In this document: piece by piece, positions 33,596 to 45,856 of the stretch
Layout: each line of letters begins with the position of its first letter
Position numbering within the stretch: the stretch's first letter is position 1
Origin: Chiua virens
Lineage: Eukaryota; Basidiomycota; Agaricomycetes; Boletales; Boletaceae
NCBI GenBank assembly: GCA_019787685.1
Contig: JAHNUO010000030.1
Location: 62,001-126,000 of the forward strand
Reading direction: 5' to 3'
Length of the DNA stretch: 64,000 nucleotides
The notes under the pieces: model-generated
What the model saw: only the letters and a program-made list of their open reading frames with translations
The model's database searches: none
Told to the model about the DNA's origin: nothing
Position numbers and translations under genes: made by a program

Positions 33596-36500
33596 CTAAA
33601 ATCCAACATGCGTTCCATTAGGTTGTAAACTCACCCCGAGTGTCTGTCTCAATAACAACTCCACCTTCTCCCGCTCATCCGAAATCCGCGACATCTCTTC
33701 CTCCCATCTTGACACCCGGTGGTCATAAATTGTCCGTAATGTCTCGAGGCTCCTCAGCGTGGTCTCTAGTGCACGCTTCAGATCACCTTCCCGAGTCTCC
33801 GATGACGTGTCGGACCCGTCGCCCGAAACACTCGAGTTGATCAGACGTTCTAAAATGGAGGCGGTGGCCGTGCGTGAACGTGTGGCTTGTCGGCGGGTTG
33901 CGATGCCTCTGAAGGCCGAGCGCATTTGCATCATGGCCGGAGACCTGACCAACTGGTCGCGTCGCACGGAGCGCGATGTTAACGCATGGAGTCTTGTAGA
34001 ATGGGACGGTGCAGCGAGGAGGATCATCGTCGTGTCCGTCTCACAATCGAGCGCTTGGAACTAGGCCCAATCAGTCAGCAATCGATGAAGCGGATAAGAA
34101 TGGAACATGCATCTTACCGCTTGTTGTAGGGTTTCCCATCGCGTATCCCATTTCCGTTGCCTTTTTTCCATGCTCGAGATGAACGATGGATGGTATTCTA
34201 GGTCCAACAGTTCATCTTTGTCACCCTCTTCATCGACCCATTCTGCGTCCTCGCCATCGTCCCCGTTCGCCCATGCTGCCTCTTCGTGCACCTCGTATCC
34301 CTCCCCTGCTGTCTCCTCGCCCGATGAATAAGGCTCTGGACTCGTATCCCTTGGTTGCGTACTCTCCACGCGTGGCGGTGGTTTCACCACCTTCTGTTTT
34401 GCGCCCGATCCAGGCGTCCGTAAATTAGTCGATTTTTCCCGCCGCTTCAGCCCCCTTCCGCGGCTCGTCGGAAAAGGTAAACTGACAGGTTGATGGCTCG
34501 GCGAAGACTGTAGACTCATCGAATCGAACCGACGGCCACCGAATGCTCTCGAAGCTTGAAGGAACGCCCACGGGTTGTATCCTGTGCCTGGGAATGGCGT
34601 CGAGGAGGGAGAAAAAGTGGAATCGCTCATGGCTGCATTGTTGTTGAGCGCGTACATTTGCATCTGAAGCGCAAGTTGCTCTTCGATAACTGAAGGATGA
34701 TTCGGGTCGTAGGCGGAAGTTGGGGCGGTGGGGACGGCATGTACAGGGTATGTATTGCGATGAACATGAGTGAAAGGATAAGGATAGGGTGAACCGACGG
34801 GGGGAGCAGGGCTGGGTTGAATGCTAGAAACGAACGGGGATGGAGATGGAGCGGCCGTTTGGCTGTGAGGTGTGGGAGGTATGGGAGCGTTGGGGCGAGT
34901 GGAGTGGAAGTATGTTTGGAGGTACGCAGCTGCAGCGTCGTCGTAATAATGGTCTTCACGAAATACTTGAGTCTGAAGCGGATGTGGTCGAATGTTTTGT
35001 TGATTTGGACCCTGGATCGGAGACTGCTCTGCACGATGACTTCGGTCGTCTCGACTGTCGTTGAAAGAGCGGCCTTGTTGACGTCTTAGCGTGTCCTCTG
35101 GGGTCCCATCAGCCTGCTCAGCGTTCACCTGCATGAGAAGCGTCGGCGACTCACGGCTCTCTTCTGATGGTCTGGCTTGAGGTTTCGGGTTGACGACGGC
35201 GTCGACACTACGGAGGCCAAGCTGATCAGTGGAACCATTTCGATGGTGTTTTGTAAGACTCGCGAGACGGTTGTTGGGATGAGAAGAGATGTAGTGGCGG
35301 GTAGGATAAGTCTCGGGGAGAGCGACGCTGGGGGAACGAGGGGTATAACTTCCTGAATCACCGTCGCGATCGTTGTCGTTTCCAGGACGCATATATCCAG
35401 TCTCGGTCTCAATCAATGTGTCGTCGTCGTCCTCACGAGGTGTGTTCCCACCGTGATCATACTGAAGGTGACCGGGACTATCCTTTGACGACGCAGCGAC
35501 GTCGTCCTCGGGCTCCTCCTGGACGGGAAGAGACTTGTCAGGCGTACGAGTTTTCATCGCCTGCACAGGTGGGGTTTGGCTAGCAAGCTTGCTGGCAGCG
35601 GGTGGAGTTGCGCGAGTACTCTCCGTGTTAGTCGCGTTGGAAGATCTCCGAGAGGTCGGAGGAGTGGGGACCCGAACGTGCGAGCCGTTCGAAGACTGAT
35701 ATGAATCACGTTTTTGGGAAACGTAGTCTCCCGCGGGTCCACTTTCACCGGAAGAACCTTGGGGAGTATGATAAGGGGGTGAGACCCGATCCGGTGATGG
35801 GCCGCGTGCCTGAGAATGCCCCTGAGGGGAGTAGGACGGAGAATTTCCCGGGCTGGCAGGGAGAGGACGATTTCGAGCTTGTGCACTCTCGCTCGGCTGA
35901 GGGTCCCTCTCGCGATCACGGTCGTTGACACGAGTTGGTCGCCTCGAGGTAGGTCCACCCACATTCTGAGGACTATCACCATCTCTGGTGACAGAATGTT
36001 CGCCTGCTCGAACGCGGTCGAGGACGGAGTCCTTGTGGGGGGAAGGTGCTTCGCGAATATATACTGCGCCACTCTGGGCGCCACCGGCGTAGGCTACGCC
36101 GGACGTCCCTGGAGCAGCGGGATGCTGGTTCAGGGCCTGCACATAGTCAGCGCGCTCGATCTCTGCCATCAATTCATCGGTCATTTGGAAGTTTTCTTCC
36201 ATGGCATGGAAAGATGCAAGGAATTGGGGAGTAATCCTATTGATAGGACGAGGATAACCCATTGTTGGATTCATAGGTACGTGTGAATGAATACTCGGCT
36301 GGCTATGTGAATGGGGGAGAGGTGGGGGTTGCTGAGGAGGTTGGTGGATGTTGGGCTGGGTGACGGAGTGGATCGGTAGGGCTGGAGGGGTGTAATGTTC
36401 CTGAACGTCCTCGCGAGAGAGAGATGGAGGAATGGGTGGCGAAGGGAGCTTTGAGGATGGTTGTGTCAGGGGAGGGGTGGTTGAGCGCTTGGACTGGAGG

Positions 36501-36931
36501 GATATATTAGAGGATGGAGGGCTCTGTTGTGGTGGGCGCTGATTTGGCTGCACGTTGGCCGCGTTGAAAACTTGCATGACTGATGGGACGATCGGCATGG
36601 ACTGTGCTTTTACTGTGCGTTGTCTGTCACGCGGCGACGGGGACATCTCACGGGGTGGCGAGTCTGAAGGGAGCGAGACAGTCAGAACAGGCCAAGAACA
36701 AAGAAAGGATGCAAAGGGAGAAAGAAAGGGCCAAGGGGAATAGAAGGAAGTAGGGAGGAGGAAATGGACGTAAAGATGCAGAGCATGGGTAATCGTAATC
36801 AACGTGATCCAAGGGTGCAAGAGCGTCGGGGTGCACGGTGGAAGATGGCACGAGACAGAAGAGAAAGAGAGGGACATACTCTGAGGATACATCTGGGTCT
36901 TTCTGGATCTGTGCGGGGAATGACCAGACAT
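33596..36931 (-). CDS. Large disordered protein with C-terminal coiled coil, unrecognised
   Basis: Start chosen at ATG 36931 (MSGHSPHRSRKTQMYPQ), followed by an intron from about 36882 to 36665. The hydrophobic translation in that interval is intronic. The body is very rich in Pro, Ser, Gln and Arg (RPPQQSPPSSNISLQ), with acidic patches before 34200 (GDDGEDAEWVDEEGDKDE). A segment EYHPSFISSMEKRQRKWDTR marks a more ordered C-terminal region. After an intron at about 34120-34062 the last exon gives a coiled-coil-like end (LKRALETTLRSLETLRTIYD, RWEEEMSRISDEREKVELLL). About 1,070 residues. No enzyme motif is seen. The shape suggests a scaffold or regulatory protein, function unknown. It is divergent from the next gene across 418 bp. 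Confidence 0.7.
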
Positions 36932-37349
36932 GGGTTTTAAGATGCGCCTGATGAGATCGGGTTGGGAGAGGATGGAACAAAAGAAAGGGTGAGATAGGTG
37001 AGCTGATAACAAGACGAGCACGACGTACGCGCGTTTCCAACGTGGTTCGACGACAACGTTGCTGCAGCTACACAAGGGCCACGAATGGAAGCTGCCTCGA
37101 GGCAGTGAACGAGTCAGCGACCATTAGCCCTTCATTTCCGAACATCTCACTACAAAAAAAAAGAAGATACATATATGATCCAGACACTGAATGCACAGAG
37201 ACTCGGAATATCAGCAACCCTCAGTTCGCGTTCGATTCTGGGGAATGGACGTACTTGCACGTACTCATACTGTCACGCCTGTCACAAAATAAGACTCGTG
37301 CTACAAATGGCAATCATACTGTAACATGCGCTTGTCAAGAACCGACACG

Positions 37350-39404
37350 ATGCCGTCCACCGCGGCGAGCAAAAGGTACAACGCTCGCATCTTCTCTGGA
37401 CCGTCCCATTCACCGTCTACCATCCAGGTTCCTCCAAGTCTACGATGCCCTCCCTCCAGACGCACAGCAGCTCCTCATCCAGCGTCACCTCGCGCCCCTC
37501 CTCGACATCGTCCCCAAGGACAGACAGCGACGTCTCTCCGAGTCCGCCGCAGCGATGCACCGTCGATACGCTCGCATGCCGTCATTGAACCTCAAAGCCA
37601 AAAAGGCCGAGATCGCCGCACTCCTCGTCGAGCTGTCTCGTGACTCGAAACGATCCCTGATCAAAGAACGCTCCCGCAGAGACCAACTTCTCTCCGAAGG
37701 CGTCGATAGCTTGGCTACCTGGCTGAACGACATCTGGAAGGTCGTCTTCGAGTTCCGCACCAACTTCGCTATCGCCCATGCCTGTCTACTCTTTGCGTGC
37801 GAAGCTCTCGATCAGATCGCCAACGGTTGCACAGGGCAAGTAGCTTTCTAACACCCCTTTCCTCGCCTCTCACCGCTCCACAGCTGCAAGTGTTACTACG
37901 TGACTATGTTCGTTCCCATCAAAATCAGGAAATCAACAGGCAAGGTCGTCAAATCGTTTATGCTCAGTGGTGCCCACAATCTGGAATCCGTCATACTGTG
38001 GATTTGGCGCGACCTTTTCATGGCCGTCCTTGCCACAGGCACTAAACGTCAGAGAAGCACCATCCCTGACATGATTGACGACATCCGCGTTCTTCTCGGT
38101 TGGCGCGCCTTGGAGCATCTCCTGCGCGGCGGCAGCAAATGTAGGTCATCGCTTCTCAGTTCTCCCACGTGTTCCTCACATTTTCCATTAGCATATATGG
38201 ATGTCGGTTCCGACGACGACGACGAACCGTGCACCGCTGACAAACAACCCCCTAAATTACTCAATATTGTCGAGGACGACGACGACGAGAACTACACCTC
38301 TGATGATAATTCAACTGTTTGCGACGAGGAACTCTATCCAAGGAACTTTTATGCCTCTCATTGGTCATGGCGCATTACTGACCATCAATTCCATCTACGA
38401 GACCTCGTTCACCATGCCCTCTTTGATATTTTTAAAGTCGCACCCTCGCCTCCACTTTATTCCAGCATGGCCGCCATTGCCGATGATGAAGATGAGTTGG
38501 AAGAAGAACTCAGTCCCTTTTTGATGTCGGTAGCTGGCCATTCTTCGGACAATCTGTCCGCCGCGCTACGTATCATGTCCCTGAATAACAGGTCAGAGAG
38601 TGTCAACAAGCTTCTTGTGTCGCACAAACATCTCCTTCGTCCACAAGATGCCTCGTCACTACAATTTTCAGTGCTCATCCTATCGAGCAACTCATCCTAC
38701 CGTGCGCGCGCCATTTCAATCATCGAGGAGGAGCTGTTTGATGTCACCAAAGCGTTCCGTGCCGCTATTCGCTTTGGTTTCTGTAATATTGACTCTGAGA
38801 TCAACAAAGCGGAACTGAGACAAATCCTTACTCTCCGTCGAGATACGCTTAGCCGTCGCAATCGCGTGGAGCGATGGGTCAAGGGTGTCCTCACACCACA
38901 GGCTGATTCCGCGCACCCTATGGCACTCGCTGCACTCATGATGGGTTTACCACTTCCACCAGGAGCCGACGATACCGATGGCGACATGCTGGGGTATTTT
39001 GAAGTCGATGGAGACGAACCAGAGGTGGAGGATTTGAGAGAAGAATTCAGGCCGAACATCAAGGCCCGGCTACAGGGTTGGGTAGATACGGCGGTCGCCG
39101 TCAAAGGAGGGCAAGGCTTGCTGATGAAGGTGCATGCCAAACTCATCATCGACATGCCGTTTTTGCACGCGAGTGATATCGTGGAAGAGATGTCCCAACG
39201 GTGTGTTCCATCGTTTCATTCTTTTCAAGGGTTTTGACTGAGGTCACATCCAGATTGGCTGACCGTCCGAGTAAGCATCACCTTTTTGACGCGCTCGAGG
39301 CGTTTAGGGAATTCTGCGAGAAACAAAACTTGAAGATTGCAGCTGCGAAGGCTAGCCGGAAAAAGGCAGGAAACACGGCCAGCCGTCCTTCCGCGTCTAG
39401 TTGA
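37350..39404 (+). CDS. Helical protein of unknown function, start set by a small first exon
   Basis: ATG 37350 gives MPSTAASKR in a 26-nt exon. Removing the 52-bp intron 37376-37427 joins it in frame to FLQVYDALPPDAQQLL. The next intron (37836-37883) uses a GC donor (GG|GCAAGT) and joins NGCTG to CKCYYVTMFVPIKI. Later introns are near 38142-38192 and 39201-39254; the last joins EEMSQR to LADRPSKHHLFDAL. The protein is about 590 residues, mostly helical, with acidic stretches (GSDDDDEPC, EDDDDENYTSDD) and LILSSNSSYRARAISIIEEE. It ends in a Lys/Ala-rich tail. No catalytic motif or membrane segment is seen. Open throughout, so probably functional. Confidence 0.7.
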
Positions 39405-40117
39405 GGACCGAACACGTCATCGTCTACGCCACAACAGAGAACGCCGCCAACCGTTGAAAATGTCGATTGAACGTGTCCGAACACATTAATGCTTTTTGTT
39501 GTAGATTATGCTCGCATGTTTTTACCTTAGTTACAATTCGACCTACTAGTCTTGGTGATTATAGCGAGAGTAAGTTGAGACCAAATAGGGACAAATACGG
39601 TTTCTCTGCAACGCCTGCTTGTATTCCCGATTTGGGTATTAGCTTGTTTCTGACGCACTCACTTGACGGCATCCGAATCCCTGTTGTATTCCGGACGCCG
39701 GGCAGGAACCAATCCTTGACCGGGTGCACACAGAAATACAAGAACACGTTTCATTATGGAATGTTGAACTGAAATATCGTCGTGAAACTAGCTTGCACGC
39801 TCATTCCGTGGGGCGATTAGGCTTTCTTTGTCGCCGCGTGCCATGCCAATACGCGTGGTCCAGAATCTAGATCGGTGACATCTCGCGTCCCTCTCATTCT
39901 ATCTTTACCTTCTATCCGCGCTTGCTGCGCTTCACTCCTTATATGACGTTCATTGTACACTAATGCCCCTGCAACAGCGCGTATAAAACCGTTGCTCTCC
40001 ACGCTCTTTCTCTGCAGGTTGCTAGCCTTTGGGTATCGCGTCCCGTCACCGTCCTCCGAGCAGGCTCTCTCCTTTCAACTTGTACAAACACAAGCACACG
40101 CTCATTCACCCGCCACA
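39405..40117. other. Intergenic, no gene
   Basis: 3'UTR of the previous gene and promoter of the next. A TATAAAACC-like box lies at about 39981, roughly 135 bp before ATG 40118, followed by a pyrimidine-rich leader. No other coding or repeat signal. Confidence 0.5.
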
Positions 40118-40626
40118 ATGAAATTCATCCTCTTCCGCCCCACCTTTGTCACCGTCGGAATGATGTTCCAACTCGTCGTGTTGTGTGCCTTCCTATCCTC
40201 GGGTAAGCTCTCCGTGTCTGCGCGTTCGCCGTCGTCCTGACGTGTGCACTAGTGTCTGCCGCGCCACAGTTTGGACGACCGATGTTTCACGTGTTGGACG
40301 AGGCTGAGTCGGGCAATGTGGAGCACCATGCGAGTCCGTCTACCACGAGCACAGTCGAGTCCGCCTTGTCCAGCGTTCTAGTCGTCAGCGCGGCGCCGAC
40401 GCCGACGGTCACGAACGACCCCGTCAACCACGACGTGGCGAGCACAGCCAGTGTACGTACCGTTATGCATCTCTTTTCAAGTTTGTCGCTCACGCGGGCT
40501 CTCCAGCCGTCCTCGATCCCGCCGCCTGTTCAGAACCAGAGCAGTGGCGCGTCACACCAACTCGGTGGTGTCCACACCGCGCTCGTCTTGAGCGCCGCCG
40601 CATCTGCCGTCTATTTCGTGCTCTGA
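40118..40626 (+). CDS. Small secreted, probably GPI-anchored, Ser/Thr/Pro-rich protein
   Basis: ATG 40118 starts MKFILFRPTFVTVGMMFQ, a signal peptide running to about residue 28. An intron (about 40202-40251) joins FLSS to VSAAPQFGRPMFHVLDE. The mature part is short and rich in Ser, Thr, Val and Pro (HHASPSTTSTVESALSS). A second intron near 40453-40508 leads to PSSIPPPVQNQSSGASH and a hydrophobic C-terminus (HTALVLSAAASAVYFVL) typical of GPI-attachment signals. About 130 residues. Likely a cell-wall or plasma-membrane surface protein. A TATA-type promoter suits a regulated gene. No family recognised. Confidence 0.7.
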
Positions 40627-41049
40627 TCGATCCGCGACTCGAACGTGTCGCTCCTTCAAGTTATAGAATTTCAATACTTTCCGCCTTGCTGACGCCGTTC
40701 ATGGAAAGGTTATTTATTGTTCCTACATCACGCACTTTCCATACTGTCTTCCTCTTTTTTTTCTGCTTACTTTACTCGGACTCGTCAAGGATTGCCGTGA
40801 CCACTAACACGACACCTTGCAACACTTGAGCTGTATCCATCTTTTCTTTTGACACCTCCACCCGGCTCGTCGCCGCGTCTGTAGCCTCTGCGATTGTACC
40901 TACACATCTGGCATTGTATCGTACCGTATCTTTTCGCGCCTTCTGTCGTATTACTCGGACCAGTCGTGTTGAATACATGTGTCTGGATTTGACGCCCTTC
41001 CCAACTCGAGGGCGTAAACTACATACACGGAAAGCGTTGCACTACTCTT
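40627..41049. other. Convergent intergenic stretch, no gene
   Basis: Between the secreted protein and the carboxypeptidase, converging. T-rich runs (about 40755-40770) are consistent with 3' processing regions. No coding signal. Confidence 0.5.
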
Positions 41050-43392
41050 CTAAGGCGTGTCCCTAAAGCCCATCAAGTATTGCATGATCTGGAATGCAGC
41101 CTGTCGGGAAGCACATCAGCCACAACCGCGCCGCCAAACAGAACACGTACCACGGGGGAGAACTGCGGTACCATGTGTCCACTGAGGTCGACCTCATAAT
41201 AGGTCAATCCACGCTCCGAGTGCATGGTTCCGAATGCACCGACGCCGTCGACGATGAAGCTGTCGTTGGTGATGGGGGTCTGGAAGCCTTGCATCCCGTT
41301 CCCTTCGAACGCGTCAGACCCAAGGCGTGTCGTTTATGAGATCGACCTACATGTCATGCTGTTGCGCAAACACACGGTCGTGTCAGGGGATCATGCGCCA
41401 CACAGGATAGTATGGACGTCGGACTTACTTTTGGATCACGATGCGCGTCCTAGTCAAAGTGTCTGGTGTCAGTCCCCGGTTACAGTGACTCACACGACAA
41501 GTATCGAAGAGAGAAACGATCCCGGACGTACCCTTCGGCAATCAGGATGAAATCAGCCAATCCATGCACGATCACAGTCCGCACGTTCTTCTCAATCACG
41601 TTCGGGAGGACCGTAAAGGCAGGCGGTAAGCTCTGGTCGCCGTTCGGGAACACGTTGATGTTCGAACACTCGGTCCATTTCGTGTCAACCGGCGCATGAA
41701 TCGCTTCCTTGACTTCGCGGCGGTTGAAATAGATGGGCGACTGTTTCTGTGGGAAGGAGCCTCTAATACAACATGAGTCTTTCGTTGGGAACATGGACGA
41801 GGGAAGCGTACGGGAAACCGAGGACGTCCCACAGAATCGGATACTGGCATTGATGTCAGTTTGTTTGGTATTCGGTGGCGCAGCGGTACTCGCCGTGTCC
41901 CAGATACGATAGATATCGAACGCTGGATTGATAATCAATGCATTGTTGAAGATATCATCCCAGACATCGCATCCATGCGCATACTCGATAGAGTCTCCTG
42001 GGAGAGGAAGGAGACCTTTCGGTGGGTACGTTACATAGGTGGAGACGTAGTCTGTGTAATTGCAGGCAGCAGCTTTCTTGTCGAGGTGCTCGAGATAGGT
42101 CTGGCTAATGAGGCAAGAAACCACGTGAGGATGAGGATACAGGGAAGGCAGAGCCGGAGGTAGTACGATCTTACTTGAAGGAAAACAGGCCTTTATATCT
42201 GTGAACGAAATCCACGGCAGGGATTTCTTCTTGCACAACATCCCACGACAACGAAGCTAGAAAACTCGCTCAGCTGATCAAAACCTGAATCCAGTTCGAA
42301 TTGACGAGTACGCACGGTCACTAATCCACATTCCTTGGAGAGAGAGATCCAAGAGAGTCGGATTCTCATAGATGTAGTTTGCAATGTCTATGGAAGGTGA
42401 GTTTCGTTCCCGATCAAGTACGTCGAACGACTCACAAGGGACATAAGTGCCAGCATACTACCCAAAACAGATGTACCTGAGTTGCTTGTTCGTCAAACGA
42501 AAGACAGCAGACTCACACTCTCCCCTGTAAGAAAAAGTTTCTTTCCCTTGAGTTCGCTAAACACTTCCAGGAACTGTTGCATAAACCCGACAAGTTGTTC
42601 AGCGAGTTGGTCCTCGTTCTCTATATTGGGAGTTCCTTGCGAGAATCCTGTTCCAACAGGTTGCTCGACCCATAGAACAGAAGAGAGATTGGTCCAGCTG
42701 TACTCGTTGACCGTGGGTTTTGCTTGACCCCATGACCACGAAAGTGGCTAAGAGGGGTCAGCATCTGTGGAGGAGTTAGGGGAAGACGCTCACCCCGTTC
42801 TCTTGGAGAAGTCCCTCCAGCGAAGAACATCCGGGACCACCGTTCGTCCTAGATCAAGACCTCGTTCGTAACCATAAGCGTTGATTGAGATATGTAGTCG
42901 CCGCACCAAAATATGAGGTCATCAAGGCTCCCTTCGGGACCAGGAGGGAAAAACCAGAAGAAGAGCTACGGGATAGACAGTCAGAATCCCGTGAATCCAG
43001 TTGCAATAAACCATCCTACCTGACGTGTCTCATTCGTATTGTTACTGATAGGCAGCAGACCGGCCCAGCTGGGTCCGACGTCAAAATCGACCAACGGAAG
43101 GGCACTTCCGTTGACCCAAAACTCTACATAACAGGTTCACCAACGTAAATGCACTGATCCAAGGCACTGCAACGATTGTAAACTTACCGGATGCTTTGGG
43201 ATTTGTGAATGTGATGTTTTGCACGCCACTTCGTTTGTTGACGTTGGTATCCGTTACGGCGGGTCCAGGGGCACGCTGCCATCGCTTCGCAGCCTCTGCT
43301 TGACGCAACCTTACCTCCTGCTTGCTTATCATGCGCGCACCCACAGCACTCGCAGCCGCGAGAAACATCACAAATGGTGTCAGTACGACCAT
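41050..43392 (-). CDS. Serine carboxypeptidase (peptidase family S10)
   Basis: ATG 43392 gives a signal peptide (MVVLTPFVMFLAAASAVGA), then a prosegment. Catalytic features in order: the oxyanion segment with FFAGG (about 42825), LWVEQPVGTGFSQG (about 42680), the nucleophile in LTGES joined over an intron to YAGTYVP (about 42515 and 42455), the aspartate in VHGLADFIL (about 41560), and the histidine in GHMVPQFSP (about 41180). A last intron (ending near 41100) joins the C-terminus AAFQIMQYLMGFRDTP, with stop at 41050-41052. All triad residues are present. S10 enzymes remove C-terminal residues in vacuoles or outside the cell; the signal peptide supports entry into the secretory route. Its start codon is only about 80 bp from the end of a MITE. 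Confidence 0.88.
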
Positions 43393-43474
43393 CTTCGTAG
43401 GACGAACAGTCACAGTCAACTTGCTGCTGTTGGACAGCTCAACTTGGTACCAAGCGGCAGTCACGAAGTCACTA

Positions 43475-44203
43475 CAGTCGACTCCCTTGTAACCCATACC
43501 CCTTATAACCCATACTCCCTAATAACCCATACATTTTCCTGACTCCCGAGTCTGTTCGCAGTAAATTCTGGCCATACCCCATACCCCATACCCCATAGCC
43601 ATTTGGATGGTGATAACCCATACGTCGCTGTATCAGAAAGTGCCAGGATTATATAACCATTGTATTTTGCTCATCCCAACATGGCAATAATGACACAACT
43701 CTTCAACAGAAGTCCAATAATGGTCATTTCAATGAGAAAATTTATATAATTTTGTCGAATTTGAGATACGATCACATGGTAATTTATGGTAAGTCATTCC
43801 CGGCCATGCAAAAAAGTTGCGACGTACGCTTTAATCAAATTGACCTTTCCGAGCTTCTTAACCCTACTTGCGAGGCACACAACATGTCCGAAGCAACTGA
43901 CCAGGAGATTTGTGATGCTGTCATGGAGCTTGACACTCACTTTGCTCACGTGTTGGAAATGATGTTGTGTAGGTTCAGTCGTGAAACATGTACGTAGGGC
44001 ATGCAGAGCATGAATAATACCAAGATTACCATGACTAGCTATTTCACTCGTACATAACACCCTTGCATTACCACTAAGCTGGTGGAGATACATATATGAA
44101 AATTTGTCTTGTAATTAGTGACCTGTTGTATACCCCATACTCTCCCATAACCCATGACTTATGACGACTCCCGAGGGGGTATGGGTTATAAGGGAGTCGA
44201 CTG
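43475..44203. mobile_element. pogo/Tc1-mariner-like MITE (729 bp) with TA duplication
   Basis: Terminal inverted repeats of 28 bp, 43475-43502 and 44176-44203, begin CAGTCGACTCCCTT and differ at one position. They are flanked by TA on both sides (43473-43474, 44204-44205). The CAGTCGACTCCC start is typical of pogo/Fot1-type ends. Subterminal copies of ATAACCCATAC and of GACTCCCGAG occur near both ends, possible transposase-binding sites. No transposase is encoded; the longest internal frame (43752-43997, +) has no recognisable domain. It lies in the promoter region of the carboxypeptidase gene. Confidence 0.85.
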
Positions 44204-44205
44204 TA

Positions 44206-44713
44206 CATATATTTATATGCTGTGCCCCGGACCCGAGTCTCAAGCATGTTTTTATCGCTTCATTGGACGGCCGGCGATAGATCGTACCGTTCGGTTAGGT
44301 CACTTAGGCGAGGACTGCACGTGAACGCGGCGGGCCATGAGGCCTAGGTGTTGACCATGCGGCGTGAACGAGATAAAGAGGGATGGCGGACCAGGTTTTC
44401 GTATTGTGTCAGAGGGACGAAAATAACTGCGATGGGAACTTGGCAGCCATAGTAGGCTCTGGTGCCGGAGAAGGAACTTGAAGAACACGAGGTTCCTAGC
44501 CTATTTAGGCAGAGCATCCAAAATACGTAACTGTGAGAATCATGTGCACGTCCTTATGACAATGACATATGGATCCATCATCCCGAGGCTCGCGTGGGCA
44601 GGGTTACCATAGAAGGGAAGAGAATGTTTCTATTGCTCTAGTATACTTTGTCCCGTACTGATGCATACAAGACAAAAGTACTGTCCAAGAAGTCACGCGA
44701 TAACAAAAATGAC
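44206..44713. other. No gene seen
   Basis: Between the MITE and the 3' end of PDX2. A short minus frame at 44300-44488 has no recognisable features. Confidence 0.4.
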
Positions 44714-45610
44714 TCAGGGAGAAAGTAAAGGTACCACACAAACTCTGACAAAATATTCGTGGAATCTACCGTCCTTGGTCAATTCAGGATGAAAGGTGGT
44801 GAGTAAATGGTTTCCTTGTTGGACGGCTACTATTCTTCGCGGATCATCTTCGTCCAAGGAAGTAATTGCTTCTGGCTTTGGGACTCCAAGAGGTAGACGA
44901 GCGATGACGCGTATTGGGGGTCGATCTGGCGCTGAATGCAACGCTTTGATAACCTGGAGACTGTTTGGTGGGACAGATCCATGACAGAGTAAGAAATAAA
45001 GACATACGGGCGCACGAATAAAAATGCCAGTAAAGGTGGTCTGCGAATTTTGCAATCCTTCAACAGTAAGTGGTGCCTCAAAGGAGTCGACCTAGATAAG
45101 TCAACTTCCATCCATTGCAGCCAGAAACCAGTGCGACAAACCTGTGAGCCCCAACCGTTGCGTGCAATGGTGAGAGTCATTCCATTCAACAGCTCTTGCC
45201 CACCCTGTTTGGAATTCTCTACGATTTGTGCCAGGAGAATCGCACCTGCGCAAGTACCCCAGATCGGTTTTGTTTCGGTGAATTCTCTGAGTGGCTCCAG
45301 AAGCCCTGCAAGCTTGGCCAAAAGGGCGATCGTTGTCGACTCTATGGACCGTAAGAAAAGGCTACATAATTCAGAACCAAATGCACTGCACTTGCCTCCG
45401 CCTGGGATAATCAAGCCATCACATTTTGCGAGGTCGTCAGGGGTGCGTACAAGAAGGGAACAAGCCTTGATCGGTGAGGATATTTTTCGGAGTGCACACT
45501 CGTGCTCTGCGAATGCTCCTTGGAGAGCTTATGATGAACTGTCGGCAGCTCCCCCTGAGAATGAGGGGACATTGCTTGCCTAGTATCCCAATAACCACCT
45601 TGCTTTGCAT
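44714..45610 (-). CDS. PDX2: Pyridoxal 5'-phosphate synthase glutaminase subunit (SNO/PDX2/PdxT)
   Basis: A 31-nt first exon (45610-45580) gives MQSKVVIGIL. The intron 45579-45528 has a GC donor (GCAAGC) and AAG acceptor. Removing it restores the family start ALQGAFAEHECALRKI. After CDGLIIPGGG and ESTTIALLAKLAGLLEP comes the nucleophile cysteine in PIWGTCAGAILLA, then NGWGSQV, and the His/Glu pair in TTFHPELTKDGRFHEYF. Some short introns interrupt, near 45400-45345, 45120-45080 and 45005-44955. The enzyme releases ammonia from glutamine for the PDX1/SNZ synthase in vitamin B6 synthesis, in the cytosol. No SNZ partner lies in this window. It is divergent from the HRP1-like gene over 246 bp. 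Confidence 0.9.
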
Positions 45611-45856
45611 TTAGTGTTGTCAGTTAACGTTCACAGCAAACGTCGCAGGAAACAGACACTTGTGGACGAATGAGATGGATGGGATCAAGGTACGTACGAA
45701 TGGTAGCTTCAGGCGCGCAGAGGGATTGGTTGGTCGAAAACTCTGACCCGATTGTTTCGTCGGGCCGACCGGGGAGCACCGTGGGAACTTAAAATTCCCC
45801 GATGACTAATGACACACACACAACTCCCCACTTTTTCATCTCTGACCATTACCACC
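45611..45856. promoter_or_regulatory. Shared divergent promoter of PDX2 and the HRP1-like gene (246 bp)
   Basis: Both start codons are well supported. The interval shows no TATA box. It holds a CT-rich stretch just before 45857 and no repeat. Confidence 0.5.

Noticed and set aside
36664..36884. Hydrophobic, membrane-like stretch near the N-terminus of the large disordered protein
   Set aside because: It is bounded by GTATGT and CAG on the coding strand and has intron composition, so it is read as an intron.
34061..37075. 1004-codon frame taken from its first codon at 37075
   Set aside because: The upstream part has no conserved character. ATG 36931 followed by a 220-bp intron gives the better model.
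43489..43625. Telomere-like CCCATA/TAACCC repeats
   Set aside because: The units are ATAACCCATAC and CATACCCC, not TTAGGG repeats, and they are confined to the MITE ends.
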